Translations under genes and position numbers: made by a program
Shown here: positions 1 through 9,196 of the stretch, one piece after another
How the letters are laid out: each line of letters begins with the position of its first letter
Numbering within the stretch: the first letter of the stretch is position 1
Source of the DNA: Microbispora sp. ZYX-F-249
GTDB lineage: Bacteria > Actinomycetota > Actinomycetes > Streptosporangiales > Streptosporangiaceae
DNA length: 64,000 nt
NCBI RefSeq assembly: GCF_039649665.1
Contig: NZ_JBDJAW010000003.1
Span: 62,001-126,000, forward strand
Reading direction: 5' to 3'
Notes under the pieces: model-generated
Seen by the model: only the letters and a program-made list of their open reading frames with translations
The model's database searches: none
Told to the model about the DNA's origin: nothing

Positions 1-807
1 CTGGTCGGCCAGCTCATCCCGCAGGGCGTCGCCCAGACGTGGGTGCCCGCCGACCTGAAGGACCAGATCCCGGCCGAGAACCAGAACCCGCTGCTCGCGC
101 TGTCGAAGGCCACGGTCTTCGCGTACAACACCAAGCTCTCGCCCGGCGGATGCCCGATCAAGAACGTGTGGGACCTGACCGAGCCGCAGTGGGCGGGCAA
201 GCTCGTCATGCAGGACCCGCTCGGCAAGCCTACGGTGCTGTCGTTCTTCACCCAGCTCGACGCGCACGGCAACCAGGCGCTGGAGCAGGCCTACCAGGCG
301 AAGTACGGCAAGCCGCTGCAGACCGAGGAGAAGAGCGCCGCCTACGAGTGGGTCAAGCGCATCTCGGCCAACAAGCCCGTGCTGACCGGCTCCGACGAGG
401 ACATCTCGGCCGCGGTGGGCGCGCCGAACGCCACCGACAAGAAGATCGGCTTCATGTCGATCTCGAAGTTCCGCAACAACGAGGACAAGGGATACGCGCA
501 GGCGACCTGCGAGGGGATGACGCCGTTCGTCGGCTTCAGCTACCCCAAGTACGTCGCGATCGCCGCCAAGAGCAAGCACCCCAACGCGGCCAAGCTGTAC
601 GTCCACTTCATCATGACCGAGGAGGGCGTGAAGCACGAGATCGGCGAGGGCGGCGTCTCCGGCAACAGCACGGTGAAGCCGCTGGTCACCCCGGAGGGCC
701 TGAGCGACTGGAAGGGACAGCTCTTCCACACCGACCCCGCCGGGCTGCTGGGCGACCTGCGCAACCGGCAGACGGTCTCGGACTTCTGGCGCGTCAACCA
801 CGGTTGA
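1..807 (+). CDS. ABC transporter substrate-binding protein (3' part)
   Basis: The reading frame is open from the first base, so the N-terminus, including the expected lipoprotein or Sec signal, lies outside the window. About 268 residues remain. They look like the C-terminal two thirds of an iron/spermidine-type extracellular solute-binding protein (SBP_bac_6/8-like): 'NVWDLTEPQWAGKLVMQDP' is the typical block describing the closing lobe, and 'KHPNAAKLYVHFIMTEEG' is the typical 'sites removed near the end' helix. It would bind a ligand outside the membrane and deliver it to an ABC permease. No permease or ATPase follows, because the next gene is convergent, so partners must lie upstream. The ligand cannot be told from this fragment. 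The gene ends at a strong hairpin (821-848). Confidence 0.8.
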   Translation: MVGQLIPQGVAQTWVPADLKDQIPAENQNPLLALSKATVFAYNTKLSPGGCPIKNVWDLTEPQWAGKLVMQDPLGKPTVLSFFTQLDAHGNQALEQAYQAKYGKPLQTEEKSAAYEWVKRISANKPVLTGSDEDISAAVGAPNATDKKIGFMSISKFRNNEDKGYAQATCEGMTPFVGFSYPKYVAIAAKSKHPNAAKLYVHFIMTEEGVKHEIGEGGVSGNSTVKPLVTPEGLSDWKGQLFHTDPAGLLGDLRNRQTVSDFWRVNHG

Positions 808-820
808 CCCGGTGAACGGA

Positions 821-848
821 AAGGCCCCCGGGAACACCCGGGGGCCTT
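821..848. terminator. Bidirectional terminator hairpin
   Basis: A perfect 12-bp inverted repeat (821-832 and 837-848, arm AAGGCCCCCGGG) with a 4-nt loop sits between the convergent stops of the solute-binding protein and the phytase. The A/T-bearing stem ends on both sides fit a terminator used from both strands. Confidence 0.85.
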
Positions 849-862
849 CTGATGTGCCCGCG

Positions 863-2137
863 TCAGTCGCGCGGGTCCCAGCCGTCGGTGTCCACGTCGA
901 GGTCGAGCTTGTCCGCGATGTCGTCCCACTTCGTGAACTTGAAGTTCGTGATCTCCCGGTCGGGCTCGGCGGGGGTGTTCTCCCCGTCGTGCGCGACGAA
1001 CAGGCCTTCGTCGAAGTCGCCGAGCGGGACGTTCAGCACAGTCGAGCCGTCGCTGTGCTCGACGCCGTCGCGGCCGTTCTTCTCGCTCACGCGGAATTGG
1101 CCGAGGTAGGAGTTGGACCCCTCCCTGCGGTAGACGGCGAAGGTGCTGTCGCCCTGGCTGGAGGCCAGCAGGTAGCCCTTGCCGTCCTCGCGGTAGTAGA
1201 TCGTCAGGCCCTCGGCGTCCGCCGCCAGATGTCTGCCGCCGTAGCCGGGGTCGGCGCCGGGCGTGCACTCGTCGGTCGCGGCGTCGTACGTGCCGGGCAC
1301 GCCGAACTCCTTGGTCTTGTCCACCAGCACCGGCGTGCCGGTGAGGTCGGCCCGGATCCGCCAGATGCCGACGTCCTCCTGGGCGGCGTAGAGGACGTCC
1401 TTCTCCTGGTCCACGACCATGCCCTCGACCTGCGGCTGCACTCCGGGCTCGTCGCACGGGGCCCAGGTCTGGCCGTTGGGCAGGGCGAACGACGCGGGCA
1501 GGTCGAGCGTCCTGACCAACTGGTAGCCGATCTTCCCGCCCGGCTTGGGCAGCAGCCTCACCAGCCCGACCGAGGTCCGGTGCCGCCGGCTGACCAGCGC
1601 GTACGTCCCGGTGGAGTCCGTCCACGTGGCCAGGCCGTACGCCGTCTCCTTGTCGTTGACCTGCTCCTGGGTGGAGTTGAAGACGAACGGCGCGGCCGGG
1701 TCGGTCACGTCGGTGAGCCGCCCGTGGGAGATGGCGTAGATCCTGAGCTGGTCGCGGCCCCGGTCGGAGACCACAGCGAGGTCCCGGCCGCCGAAACCGT
1801 AGGCCACGTCGACGTTGTTGAACCTGCCGACCTCGTCGTCGGGGCCCGGCGCCGCGGGCGCGGGCAGGTGCTGGACCTGCCGTCCGTCGAGATCGTAGAC
1901 GAAGAGCCCGGCCTCTTTGGCGGTGCCGATGACCACGCTGTCGTCCGAGTCGTGGGGGTCCACCCAGATGGCGGGGTCGTCGCCGTTGGCGTTGCCGCCG
2001 GCCTCGTCGTCGTACAGGGCGGGGGTCTCCACCTGCGGGTACACGGTGGCGACGCCCTGGCTCGACGCGGGGACCGCCGCCCCGCCTATCAGGGAGATCG
2101 TCAGGGTGGCAAGGAACAGCCCGGACAGGGGACGCAT
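863..2137 (-). CDS. Secreted beta-propeller phytase
   Basis: Predicted 424-residue exported 3-phytase of the beta-propeller (BPP) family, which removes phosphate from calcium-phytate outside the cell. A Sec signal peptide covers about residues 1-27 (MRPLSGLF start, hydrophobic core, SSQG region). The BPP hallmark DDPAIWVDP follows at about residue 53, with NNVDVAYG, NDKETAYGLA and QPQVEGMVVD further on. These regions supply calcium and phosphate ligands in known BPPs. The length is close to Bacillus BPPs with a modest extension. The ATG has a clear GAGGAG 5 nt upstream. The gene stands alone and diverges from the flavin reductase-like gene. I looked for PHO-box GTTCACC-type direct repeats in the upstream region and did not see convincing ones, so phosphate control is only expected from family knowledge. 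Confidence 0.9.
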   Translation of the reverse strand: MRPLSGLFLATLTISLIGGAAVPASSQGVATVYPQVETPALYDDEAGGNANGDDPAIWVDPHDSDDSVVIGTAKEAGLFVYDLDGRQVQHLPAPAAPGPDDEVGRFNNVDVAYGFGGRDLAVVSDRGRDQLRIYAISHGRLTDVTDPAAPFVFNSTQEQVNDKETAYGLATWTDSTGTYALVSRRHRTSVGLVRLLPKPGGKIGYQLVRTLDLPASFALPNGQTWAPCDEPGVQPQVEGMVVDQEKDVLYAAQEDVGIWRIRADLTGTPVLVDKTKEFGVPGTYDAATDECTPGADPGYGGRHLAADAEGLTIYYREDGKGYLLASSQGDSTFAVYRREGSNSYLGQFRVSEKNGRDGVEHSDGSTVLNVPLGDFDEGLFVAHDGENTPAEPDREITNFKFTKWDDIADKLDLDVDTDGWDPRD

Positions 2138-2209
2138 CGCGCCTCCTCGGTTGGGGGATGATGTCGCCTTGACCGTAATGACGAATTAACGCTTATGCAA
2201 TAGGTCATT

Positions 2210-2227
2210 CTTATGTCAGGACATAAG
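2210..2227. promoter_or_regulatory. Operator-like palindrome between phytase and flavin reductase
   Basis: CTTATGTC-AG-GACATAAG is a perfect 8-bp inverted repeat with a 2-nt centre. It lies in the 163-bp divergent intergenic region, about 73 bp from either start codon. The size and symmetry fit a homodimeric winged-helix or TetR-type regulator. No regulator gene is adjacent. Confidence 0.55.
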
Positions 2228-2300
2228 CACAGATGGGAGATCGGTTGCGTGTTCCCGGACTCGGTGGCACAGTCGCACGCCGGAGGGGAAGGAGCCGCGC

Positions 2301-2792
2301 GTGGGACCTGCGCAGGGACTGTTCACCGAGGCCATGGGCCAGGTGGCCGCCGGCGTGGCGGTGCTGACGGTCAAGGACGACCGGGACGACCTCGGCACGA
2401 CGGTCACGACCCTGATGTCGGTGTCGCTCGACCCGCCGCTCGTGCTGGTCAGCCTCGACTCGGCCGGATACCTCGCCGAGGTGCTGCTGCGCCGGGACCG
2501 CTGGGCCGCGAGCGTGCTGGCGGACGGCCAGCAGGCGGTCGCCTCCCGGTTCGCCGCCGCCGGGCGGCCCAGCGCCCGGCTCCTGCTGGCCGGGGTCGCC
2601 CACCATCGCGGCGCGCACAGTGAGGCGCTGGTCGTGGAGCGCGGGGTGGCGGCGATCGAGGCCGAGACGACGCAGGTCGTCCCGGCCGGTGATCACACGC
2701 TGTTCGTCGGGGAGGTCCTCGGCGTCGGCTACGTCGACGCCTCCAAGTCCCCGCTCGTACGGCTCCGCTCGCGCTACCGCGCGATCACCTGA
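2301..2792 (+). CDS. Flavin reductase-domain protein
   Basis: A 163-residue protein of the flavin reductase-like (DIM6/NTAB, FMN-binding split barrel) family. Such proteins reduce free FMN or FAD with NAD(P)H, usually for a two-component monooxygenase. Family features are the N-terminal 'FTEAMGQVAAGVAVLTV' block, the 'SVSLDPPLVLVSLDSAG' strand pair and the C-terminal 'HTLFVGEVLGVGY' motif. The length is typical. The GTG start is chosen because GGAGGGGAAGGAG lies just upstream. No monooxygenase partner is in the window, so the acceptor is unknown. Its 3' end overlaps the convergent sppA-like gene by 8 bp. The palindrome at 2210-2227 is a possible control site. Confidence 0.85.
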   Translation: MGPAQGLFTEAMGQVAAGVAVLTVKDDRDDLGTTVTTLMSVSLDPPLVLVSLDSAGYLAEVLLRRDRWAASVLADGQQAVASRFAAAGRPSARLLLAGVAHHRGAHSEALVVERGVAAIEAETTQVVPAGDHTLFVGEVLGVGYVDASKSPLVRLRSRYRAIT

Positions 2793-4476
2793 TCGTCCAG
2801 TGGCCCGGCAGCACCAGGGGGCCGTACGCCGGAAGGCCGAGCTGCCCGGCCATCCGCGCCAGCGGTCCCCACGCCTCGAGACGCACCCGGGCGAGCGCGG
2901 CCGACCTGTCCTCGCTGGACTCCGGCGGGCGCAGCCGCTCCAGGGGGTGCATGCGCGGATAGGTCCGTACGGGGGCGTCGTCGGCGAGCCCGGCCCTGCG
3001 GCGGGCCAGGGCGAGGGCGTCCTCGAGGCCGCCGAGCTCGTCGGCGAGGCCGGCCGCCTTGGCGTCGGCGCCGGTCCACACGCGGCCCCTGGCCAGCTCG
3101 TGGGCACGCTCCCTGGTGAGGCCGCGGCCCTGTGCCACCTTCCCCACGAAGTCGTCGTAGATGCGGTCGAGCCAGGCGTTCACCCGCTCCCACTGGGTCT
3201 CGGAGAACGCGGTGGACGGCGAGAACATCCCGGCGTTGGCGCCCTCGGCGACCGTTTCGGTCACCACGCCGAGCTTGCCGAGCAGTTCGCCCACGACGGG
3301 CTTGCCGCCGAACACGCCGATCGAACCGGTCAGCGTGCCCGGCTGGGCCACGATCACGTCGGCGGCCATCGACACGAAGTAGCCGCCGGAGGCCGCCAGG
3401 TCGCCCATCGACACGATGACCGGCTTGCCCGCCTCGCGCGCCAGCACGACCTCGCGCCAGATCGCGTCGGAGGCGACGTACGACCCGCCGGGGCTGTCCA
3501 CGCGGAACACGATGGCCTTGACCTTCTCGTCCCGCCGGGCCGAGCGCAGGGCGGCGCAGATGGTGTCGGAGCCCATGGCGCCCCCGCCGCCGAGGGGCGA
3601 GCGGCCGCTGCGGCCGAGGCGGATCATGCCGTTGCCGTGGACCAGGGCGACCGTGTCGGCCCCCGGGTGGGGGAGCTTGCCGGACAGCGTGCTCTTGGCG
3701 TACCGCGACACGTAGAGCAGGTGCGCGCCGTCCTCGACGGTCTCGCCGTAGACCTCGTCGCGATACTTCAGCCCGTCCACCAGCCCGGCCTCGACGGCCT
3801 CCGCCCCGATGAACGGGCCCTGGTCGATCAGCTCGCGCACACGCTTCGGATCGAGGCCGCGCGCGTCGGCGATGCCGGCGACCACCTGCTCGGTGATCGA
3901 CTCGGCGATGCGCCCGGCCGACTCGCGGTGGGCGTCGGTCATGTGGTTCTGGGTGAACGTGTTGGCCGCGGTCTTGTACTCGTGCCGCTGGCCGATCTGA
4001 TACTCCACCCCGGCCTTGGCGAGCGCGTCGCGCAGGAACCGCTGCTCCAGCGCCACCCCGGTCAGGCCGACGTCGCCGGAGGGCTGGAGGTAGACCCGCT
4101 CGAAGGCGCTGGCCAGGTAGTAGGGGACGGTGCCCGCGCCGAACTCGCCGAACGTCTCGGCGAACGCGACGGTCCGCTTGCCCGCGGCGCGCAGCTTGAC
4201 CACGGCGGTGCGCAGCTCCTGCACCATGCCGAGACCGAGGGGATAGCCGCCGATCTTGACGATCAGCGCGGTGACACGGGGGTCCTTGCGGGCGCGGCGC
4301 AGGCCCGACAGCACGTCGGTGAGGCGCGCCTTGCGCATGGACAGCAGGGCGGAGACAGGGTCGGCGGGCGGGCCTTCCGACAGTCCCTCGGTCAGGTCCA
4401 GCTCCAACACGAGCGGCGCGGTACGCCGCTGCCGCAGCTTGCCCACCGTCTCAACGATCGTCCTCGTCGCGTCCAT
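2785..4476 (-). CDS. sppA: SppA-type (S49) signal peptide peptidase
   Basis: A 563-residue protein with the tandem-domain layout of the 67-kDa protease IV (SppA), which degrades cleaved signal peptides at the membrane. With the start used here, the general-base lysine is at about 168 (in 'HEYKTAANTF', matching E. coli 'YKSAVEPF'). The nucleophile serine is at about 363 in 'GDLAASGGYF'. 'FRVDSPGGS' precedes it, as expected. No obvious N-terminal membrane segment is visible, unlike E. coli SppA, so it may be peripheral or cytoplasmic. The start at 4476 is preferred over an in-frame ATG at 4488 because a TATGGT hexamer (complement of 4484-4489) lies 7 nt upstream, a leaderless arrangement. Confidence 0.88.
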   Translation of the reverse strand: MDATRTIVETVGKLRQRRTAPLVLELDLTEGLSEGPPADPVSALLSMRKARLTDVLSGLRRARKDPRVTALIVKIGGYPLGLGMVQELRTAVVKLRAAGKRTVAFAETFGEFGAGTVPYYLASAFERVYLQPSGDVGLTGVALEQRFLRDALAKAGVEYQIGQRHEYKTAANTFTQNHMTDAHRESAGRIAESITEQVVAGIADARGLDPKRVRELIDQGPFIGAEAVEAGLVDGLKYRDEVYGETVEDGAHLLYVSRYAKSTLSGKLPHPGADTVALVHGNGMIRLGRSGRSPLGGGGAMGSDTICAALRSARRDEKVKAIVFRVDSPGGSYVASDAIWREVVLAREAGKPVIVSMGDLAASGGYFVSMAADVIVAQPGTLTGSIGVFGGKPVVGELLGKLGVVTETVAEGANAGMFSPSTAFSETQWERVNAWLDRIYDDFVGKVAQGRGLTRERAHELARGRVWTGADAKAAGLADELGGLEDALALARRRAGLADDAPVRTYPRMHPLERLRPPESSEDRSAALARVRLEAWGPLARMAGQLGLPAYGPLVLPGHWTIR

Positions 4477-4533
4477 AAATGCCACCATAAGCGACGGTTT
4501 CGCCGGGATGGCCGGATGATATTGCCCATGCGA

Positions 4534-4562
4534 CGGCCCCCGCGCGGTGTGCGCGGGGGCCG
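4534..4562 (-). terminator. Terminator of the chitinase gene
   Basis: A perfect 12-bp inverted repeat (4534-4545 / 4551-4562, arm CGGCCCCCGCGC) with a 5-nt loop lies 15 bp beyond the chitinase stop codon on the minus strand. No U-tract follows, which is usual for actinomycete hairpin terminators. Confidence 0.75.
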
Positions 4563-4576
4563 CCGGACCAGCCGGA

Positions 4577-6097
<1,521 letters not shown>

Positions 6098-6127
6098 CGG
6101 AGCTCCTGCTCTTGGGGGGTAAAGGAC

Positions 6128-6140
6128 AGGAAAGTTTCCT
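6128..6140. promoter_or_regulatory. Palindrome upstream of chitinase
   Basis: AGGAAA-G-TTTCCT is a perfect odd-centred palindrome embedded in locally AT-rich DNA, about 30 bp before the chitinase start. Position and symmetry suggest a regulator-binding site for a secreted polysaccharide hydrolase. The binding protein is not identified here. Confidence 0.5.
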
Positions 6141-6303
6141 ATTAATTTGCGAGCGTAAGCATTCCGCGCCGGATGGTCAACGCCCTTCCGGCTTCCTAAA
6201 CGTCGCTTAAGCCTTCGCTAAGGTCACCGGCCGTACGCCGGTCCCGGTGCGAAGGCGACACAGGAGTCTCCGTCCTGGCCGTTTCCCGCCGGCCCGGCTT
6301 CCG

Positions 6304-6309
6304 TACGAT
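6304..6309 (+). promoter_or_regulatory. -10 element for leaderless histidine kinase
   Basis: TACGAT lies 6 nt before the GTG at 6316, with no Shine-Dalgarno between. This is the geometry of a leaderless actinobacterial transcript and is the reason for choosing that start. Confidence 0.55.
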
Positions 6310-6315
6310 GAAGCC

Positions 6316-7455
6316 GTGCCCGGCCTCATCCGCTCCGTGTGGTGCGAGCCCCGTCCCCCCGATCCGCCCCGGCGCGTATGGCGCGACTGGGTGCTCGCCG
6401 GGGTGCTCGCGCCCCTCGCGGTGCTCGAAGGGGTGCTGCGGCCGGACCTCCCGATGCGGCCGTTCGCGGTGGTCGTCACCGTCGGGCTGGTGCCGACCCT
6501 GCTGTGGCGGCGGACCCGGCCCCTGGCGATGTTCACGCTCTGCTTCGTCGCCACGAGTGTGATCCCGATCCTCGTCGGCGGCACGACGCTCGACATGTAC
6601 ACGCTGGGATACATGCTGATCCTGCCGTACGCGGTGTTCCGGTGGGGATCGGGCAGGGAGATCGTGATCGCCCTGGGGATCATGCTCCCCGCCGCCGGTC
6701 TGTCCGTGCTCGTCGACCACGCCGGTCTCCCCGACGTGGTCGGGCCGTTCGCCGTCATGCTCGCGACCACCAGCCTGGGCGGCGCGTTCCGGTACCGCGC
6801 CGGGGTGCGGATGCGCGAGCTGGACCAGGTCAAGCTGCTGATGCGCGAGCAGCTCGCCCGCGACCTGCACGACACGGTCGCGCACCACGTCTCCGCGATG
6901 GCCATCCGCGCGCAGGCGGGGCTCGCCACGTCGGCGACGCGCCCGGACGCCGCGGCCGAGGCCCTCCGCGTGATCGAGGCCGAGGCGGCGCGGGCCCTGG
7001 ACGAGATGCGTGCCATCGTCCGCGTCCTGCGCCGGGATCAGCCGGCGGAGCTGACACCCGGCCGGCGCATCACCGACATCCAACTCCTCGCGAGCCGGGG
7101 CGGCTCCCATCATCCGGCGGTCGAGGTGGAGATCTCCGGTGACCTGGACGGCCTGCCCCCGTCGGTCGAGTCCGCGGTCTACCGCATCGCCCAGGAGTCG
7201 GTGACCAACGCCCTGCGGCACGCGCGGCACGCCACCCGGGTCGAGGTGCGCGTCGCCGCCGACGACGCGGCGGTCCGCCTGCGCGTACGCGACGACGGCG
7301 ACGGCGGCCCCGCGCGTACGGAGGAGCCGGGATACGGGATCGTCGGCATGAGCGAGCGCGCGAACCTGCTGGGCGGCACGTGCGTGGCCGGCCCGGACCG
7401 CGATCGGGGGTGGACCGTGACCGCGGTGCTCCCCCGGGACGGGGCCGCCACATGA
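6316..7455 (+). CDS. Two-component sensor histidine kinase (NarL-partner type)
   Basis: A 379-residue membrane kinase of the HisKA_3 family. The N-terminal half has about four to five hydrophobic segments (residues about 25-155). The dimerisation/phosphoacceptor helix follows with 'ARDLHDTVAHHVS' (His185). The HATPase domain is at about 270-375 with 'QESVTNALRHARHAT' as N-box and GYGIVGM as G-box. No extracellular sensor domain is evident, so it probably senses a membrane signal. The stop overlaps the response-regulator ATG (ATGA), so the pair is translationally coupled. An earlier in-frame start at 6247 exists, but the -10 at 6304-6309 argues for 6316. It diverges from the chitinase gene, but a link between them is unproven. 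Confidence 0.88.
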   Translation: MPGLIRSVWCEPRPPDPPRRVWRDWVLAGVLAPLAVLEGVLRPDLPMRPFAVVVTVGLVPTLLWRRTRPLAMFTLCFVATSVIPILVGGTTLDMYTLGYMLILPYAVFRWGSGREIVIALGIMLPAAGLSVLVDHAGLPDVVGPFAVMLATTSLGGAFRYRAGVRMRELDQVKLLMREQLARDLHDTVAHHVSAMAIRAQAGLATSATRPDAAAEALRVIEAEAARALDEMRAIVRVLRRDQPAELTPGRRITDIQLLASRGGSHHPAVEVEISGDLDGLPPSVESAVYRIAQESVTNALRHARHATRVEVRVAADDAAVRLRVRDDGDGGPARTEEPGYGIVGMSERANLLGGTCVAGPDRDRGWTVTAVLPRDGAAT

Positions 7456-8108
7456 GCATCCGCGTGCTGGTCGCCGACGACCAGGAGATCGTGCGCACCG
7501 GCCTCGCGATGATCCTCGACGCTCAATCGGACATCGAGGTGGTCGCCACGGCCGCCGACGGGCGGCGGGCCGTCGAGCTCGCCCGGCGCCTGCGTCCCGA
7601 CGTGTGCCTGTTCGACATCCGCATGCCCGGCGTCGACGGGATCGAGGCGACCAGGTCCCTCGCCGGGCCGGACGTCGCCGATCCCCTCGCCGTCGTCGTC
7701 ATCACCACGTTCGACCTCGACGAGTACGTCTACGCCGCCCTGAAGGCCGGTGCCCGGGGCTTCCTGCTCAAGAACGCCGGCGCCGAGATGCTCTCCCAGG
7801 CCGTCCACGCCGCCGCCGAAGGCGACGCGCTCATCGCCCCGAGCGTCACCGCCCGGCTGCTCGGGACCTTCGCCCGCACCGGTCCCGCCTCGTCCCTCCC
7901 GCAGCCCGTCGAGGCGCTCACCTACCGGGAGGAGGAGATTCTCGCCGCCGTGGCACGCGGCCGGACCAACGGCGAGATCTCCGCCGAGCTGCACATCTCG
8001 CTCAGCACGGTCAAGACCCACATCGCCAGCCTGATGGCCAAGCTCGGCGCCCGCAACCGCGTGGAGATCGCCATCTGGGCCCACCAGACCGGCCGCGTCA
8101 GGAGCTGA
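7452..8108 (+). CDS. LuxR/NarL-family response regulator
   Basis: A 218-residue regulator. The N-terminal receiver (about 1-120) has the acidic pair in 'LVADDQE', the phosphoacceptor Asp55 in 'CLFDIRMPG' and the conserved lysine in 'LKAGARGFLLKNAG'. The C-terminal LuxR-type helix-turn-helix (about 155-215) shows 'GRTNGEISAELHISLSTVK'. Its ATG overlaps the kinase stop by 4 bp, and it is the cognate partner of that kinase. The target genes are unknown; the neighbouring chitinase or MFS gene is possible but unsupported. Confidence 0.92.
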   Translation: MSIRVLVADDQEIVRTGLAMILDAQSDIEVVATAADGRRAVELARRLRPDVCLFDIRMPGVDGIEATRSLAGPDVADPLAVVVITTFDLDEYVYAALKAGARGFLLKNAGAEMLSQAVHAAAEGDALIAPSVTARLLGTFARTGPASSLPQPVEALTYREEEILAAVARGRTNGEISAELHISLSTVKTHIASLMAKLGARNRVEIAIWAHQTGRVRS

Positions 8109-8115
8109 CCGGGGT

Positions 8116-8137
8116 TCCGGCGGCGCTCAGCGCCGGA
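8116..8137. terminator. Hairpin between convergent regulator genes
   Basis: TCCGGCG ... CGCCGGA with a further GC-rich inner pairing lies just after the response-regulator stop and contains the LysR gene's stop codon. It may terminate transcription from both sides, though it is weaker than the other hairpins in the window. Confidence 0.4.
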
Positions 8138-9062
8138 CCGCCCAGCCCGGCGCCCAGGTTCCGGCCGCGTCGAGGCCGGTCGCCGCGGCGGCGAGGTGGG
8201 CGCGGAGGGTGGCCAGCGCGGGGTGGGGGTTGTCGCGGTGCCACAGGAGCGAGTGCGGGTAGACGGGCGTGGGAGCGGTCACCGGGATGCGCCGCAGGCC
8301 GTGGCCCGCGGGCCAGACGAGGCGGGTGTTCCCGCCCATGAAGGTGGCCAGGGCCGGGGTGTCGGCGACGGTGTCGAGGAGCGCGTCGGAGCCGAAGTTG
8401 GGGCCGGTCGCCTCGATGGTGAGGCCGAACTCGGCGACGAGGTCGTCGTAGTAGGCCGCCCACTCGCTGCCGGGGACGATGCCGGGCATCCAGACCCGGT
8501 GCCCGGCCAGCTGGGCGATGGTCACCGACCGGGCGCCCGCCAGCGCGTGGGCGGGACCGGTGAGGAGCTGGAGCGGCTCGTCGAGCACCCGGACGGACGC
8601 GATGTCCTCGGGAAGCGGACGGCCGGGCATGGCGACGGCGCGGAAGGACGCGTCGATCGCGCCGGATCGGATGGCGGCGACGGCCCGCTCGATGTCGAGC
8701 AGCATCACCACGTCGAGCTCGATCTCGGGGTGCACGCGATGGAAGCCGCGCATCAGGCCCGACCCCGCGCCACGCGAGCTGAGCACGTCGACGCGCAGCG
8801 GACGACTGCCCGCGCGCACGGACGCCACGGCCCGGTCGGCGGCGCGCAGCAGCTCCCGGGCGTGGGGCAGGAACGCCTGCCCGTCGATGGTGAGTTCGGC
8901 GCCGCGCGGCGTGCGGAGGAACAGCCGTACGCCGAGGTCGCGCTCCAGCGCGGCGATGCGTTTGGAGACGGCCTGCTGTGTGACCGCCAGCTCGGCGGCG
9001 GCCTCCTGGAACTGCCCCGCGTCGGCGGCGGCGACGAACGTCCGGACGGTGTCGAGGTCCAT
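8127..9062 (-). CDS. LysR-family transcriptional regulator
   Basis: A 311-residue LysR-type regulator. The N-terminal winged helix (about 1-60) contains 'AAAELAVTQQAVSKRIAALE', and the effector-binding periplasmic-protein-like domain fills the rest. It is divergent from an MFS transporter gene 135 bp away, the classical arrangement in which a LysR protein controls both itself and the neighbour. The start at 9062 is supported by a TAGGGT hexamer (complement of 9069-9074) 6 nt upstream with no Shine-Dalgarno. The ligand is unknown; it could be the MFS substrate. Confidence 0.88.
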   Translation of the reverse strand: MDLDTVRTFVAAADAGQFQEAAAELAVTQQAVSKRIAALERDLGVRLFLRTPRGAELTIDGQAFLPHARELLRAADRAVASVRAGSRPLRVDVLSSRGAGSGLMRGFHRVHPEIELDVVMLLDIERAVAAIRSGAIDASFRAVAMPGRPLPEDIASVRVLDEPLQLLTGPAHALAGARSVTIAQLAGHRVWMPGIVPGSEWAAYYDDLVAEFGLTIEATGPNFGSDALLDTVADTPALATFMGGNTRLVWPAGHGLRRIPVTAPTPVYPHSLLWHRDNPHPALATLRAHLAAAATGLDAAGTWAPGWAVRR

Positions 9063-9150
9063 GCGGACACCCTATGGATACAACCGTTCGTTGTGGCTGA
9101 GTGGCCTTCTGGTTGTTTGATCTCCGGTCATGGTGCTCGATTTGATGTCT

Positions 9151-9165
9151 CCGATCGCGGATCGG
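9151..9165. promoter_or_regulatory. Candidate LysR operator
   Basis: CCGATC-GCG-GATCGG is a perfect inverted repeat in the LysR/MFS intergenic region, about 30 bp upstream of the MFS start and about 90 bp upstream of the LysR start. Position suits a LysR-type activation or repression site, although it lacks the T-N11-A spacing seen in many such sites. Confidence 0.4.
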
Positions 9166-9196
9166 TTGTGCAGGTGAGTGGCGAGGGGCGTCGGAC

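Noticed and set aside
2138-2300. PHO-box upstream of the phytase
   Set aside because: Phytases are often phosphate-regulated, but I could not find GTTCACC-like direct repeats with the expected 11-bp spacing.
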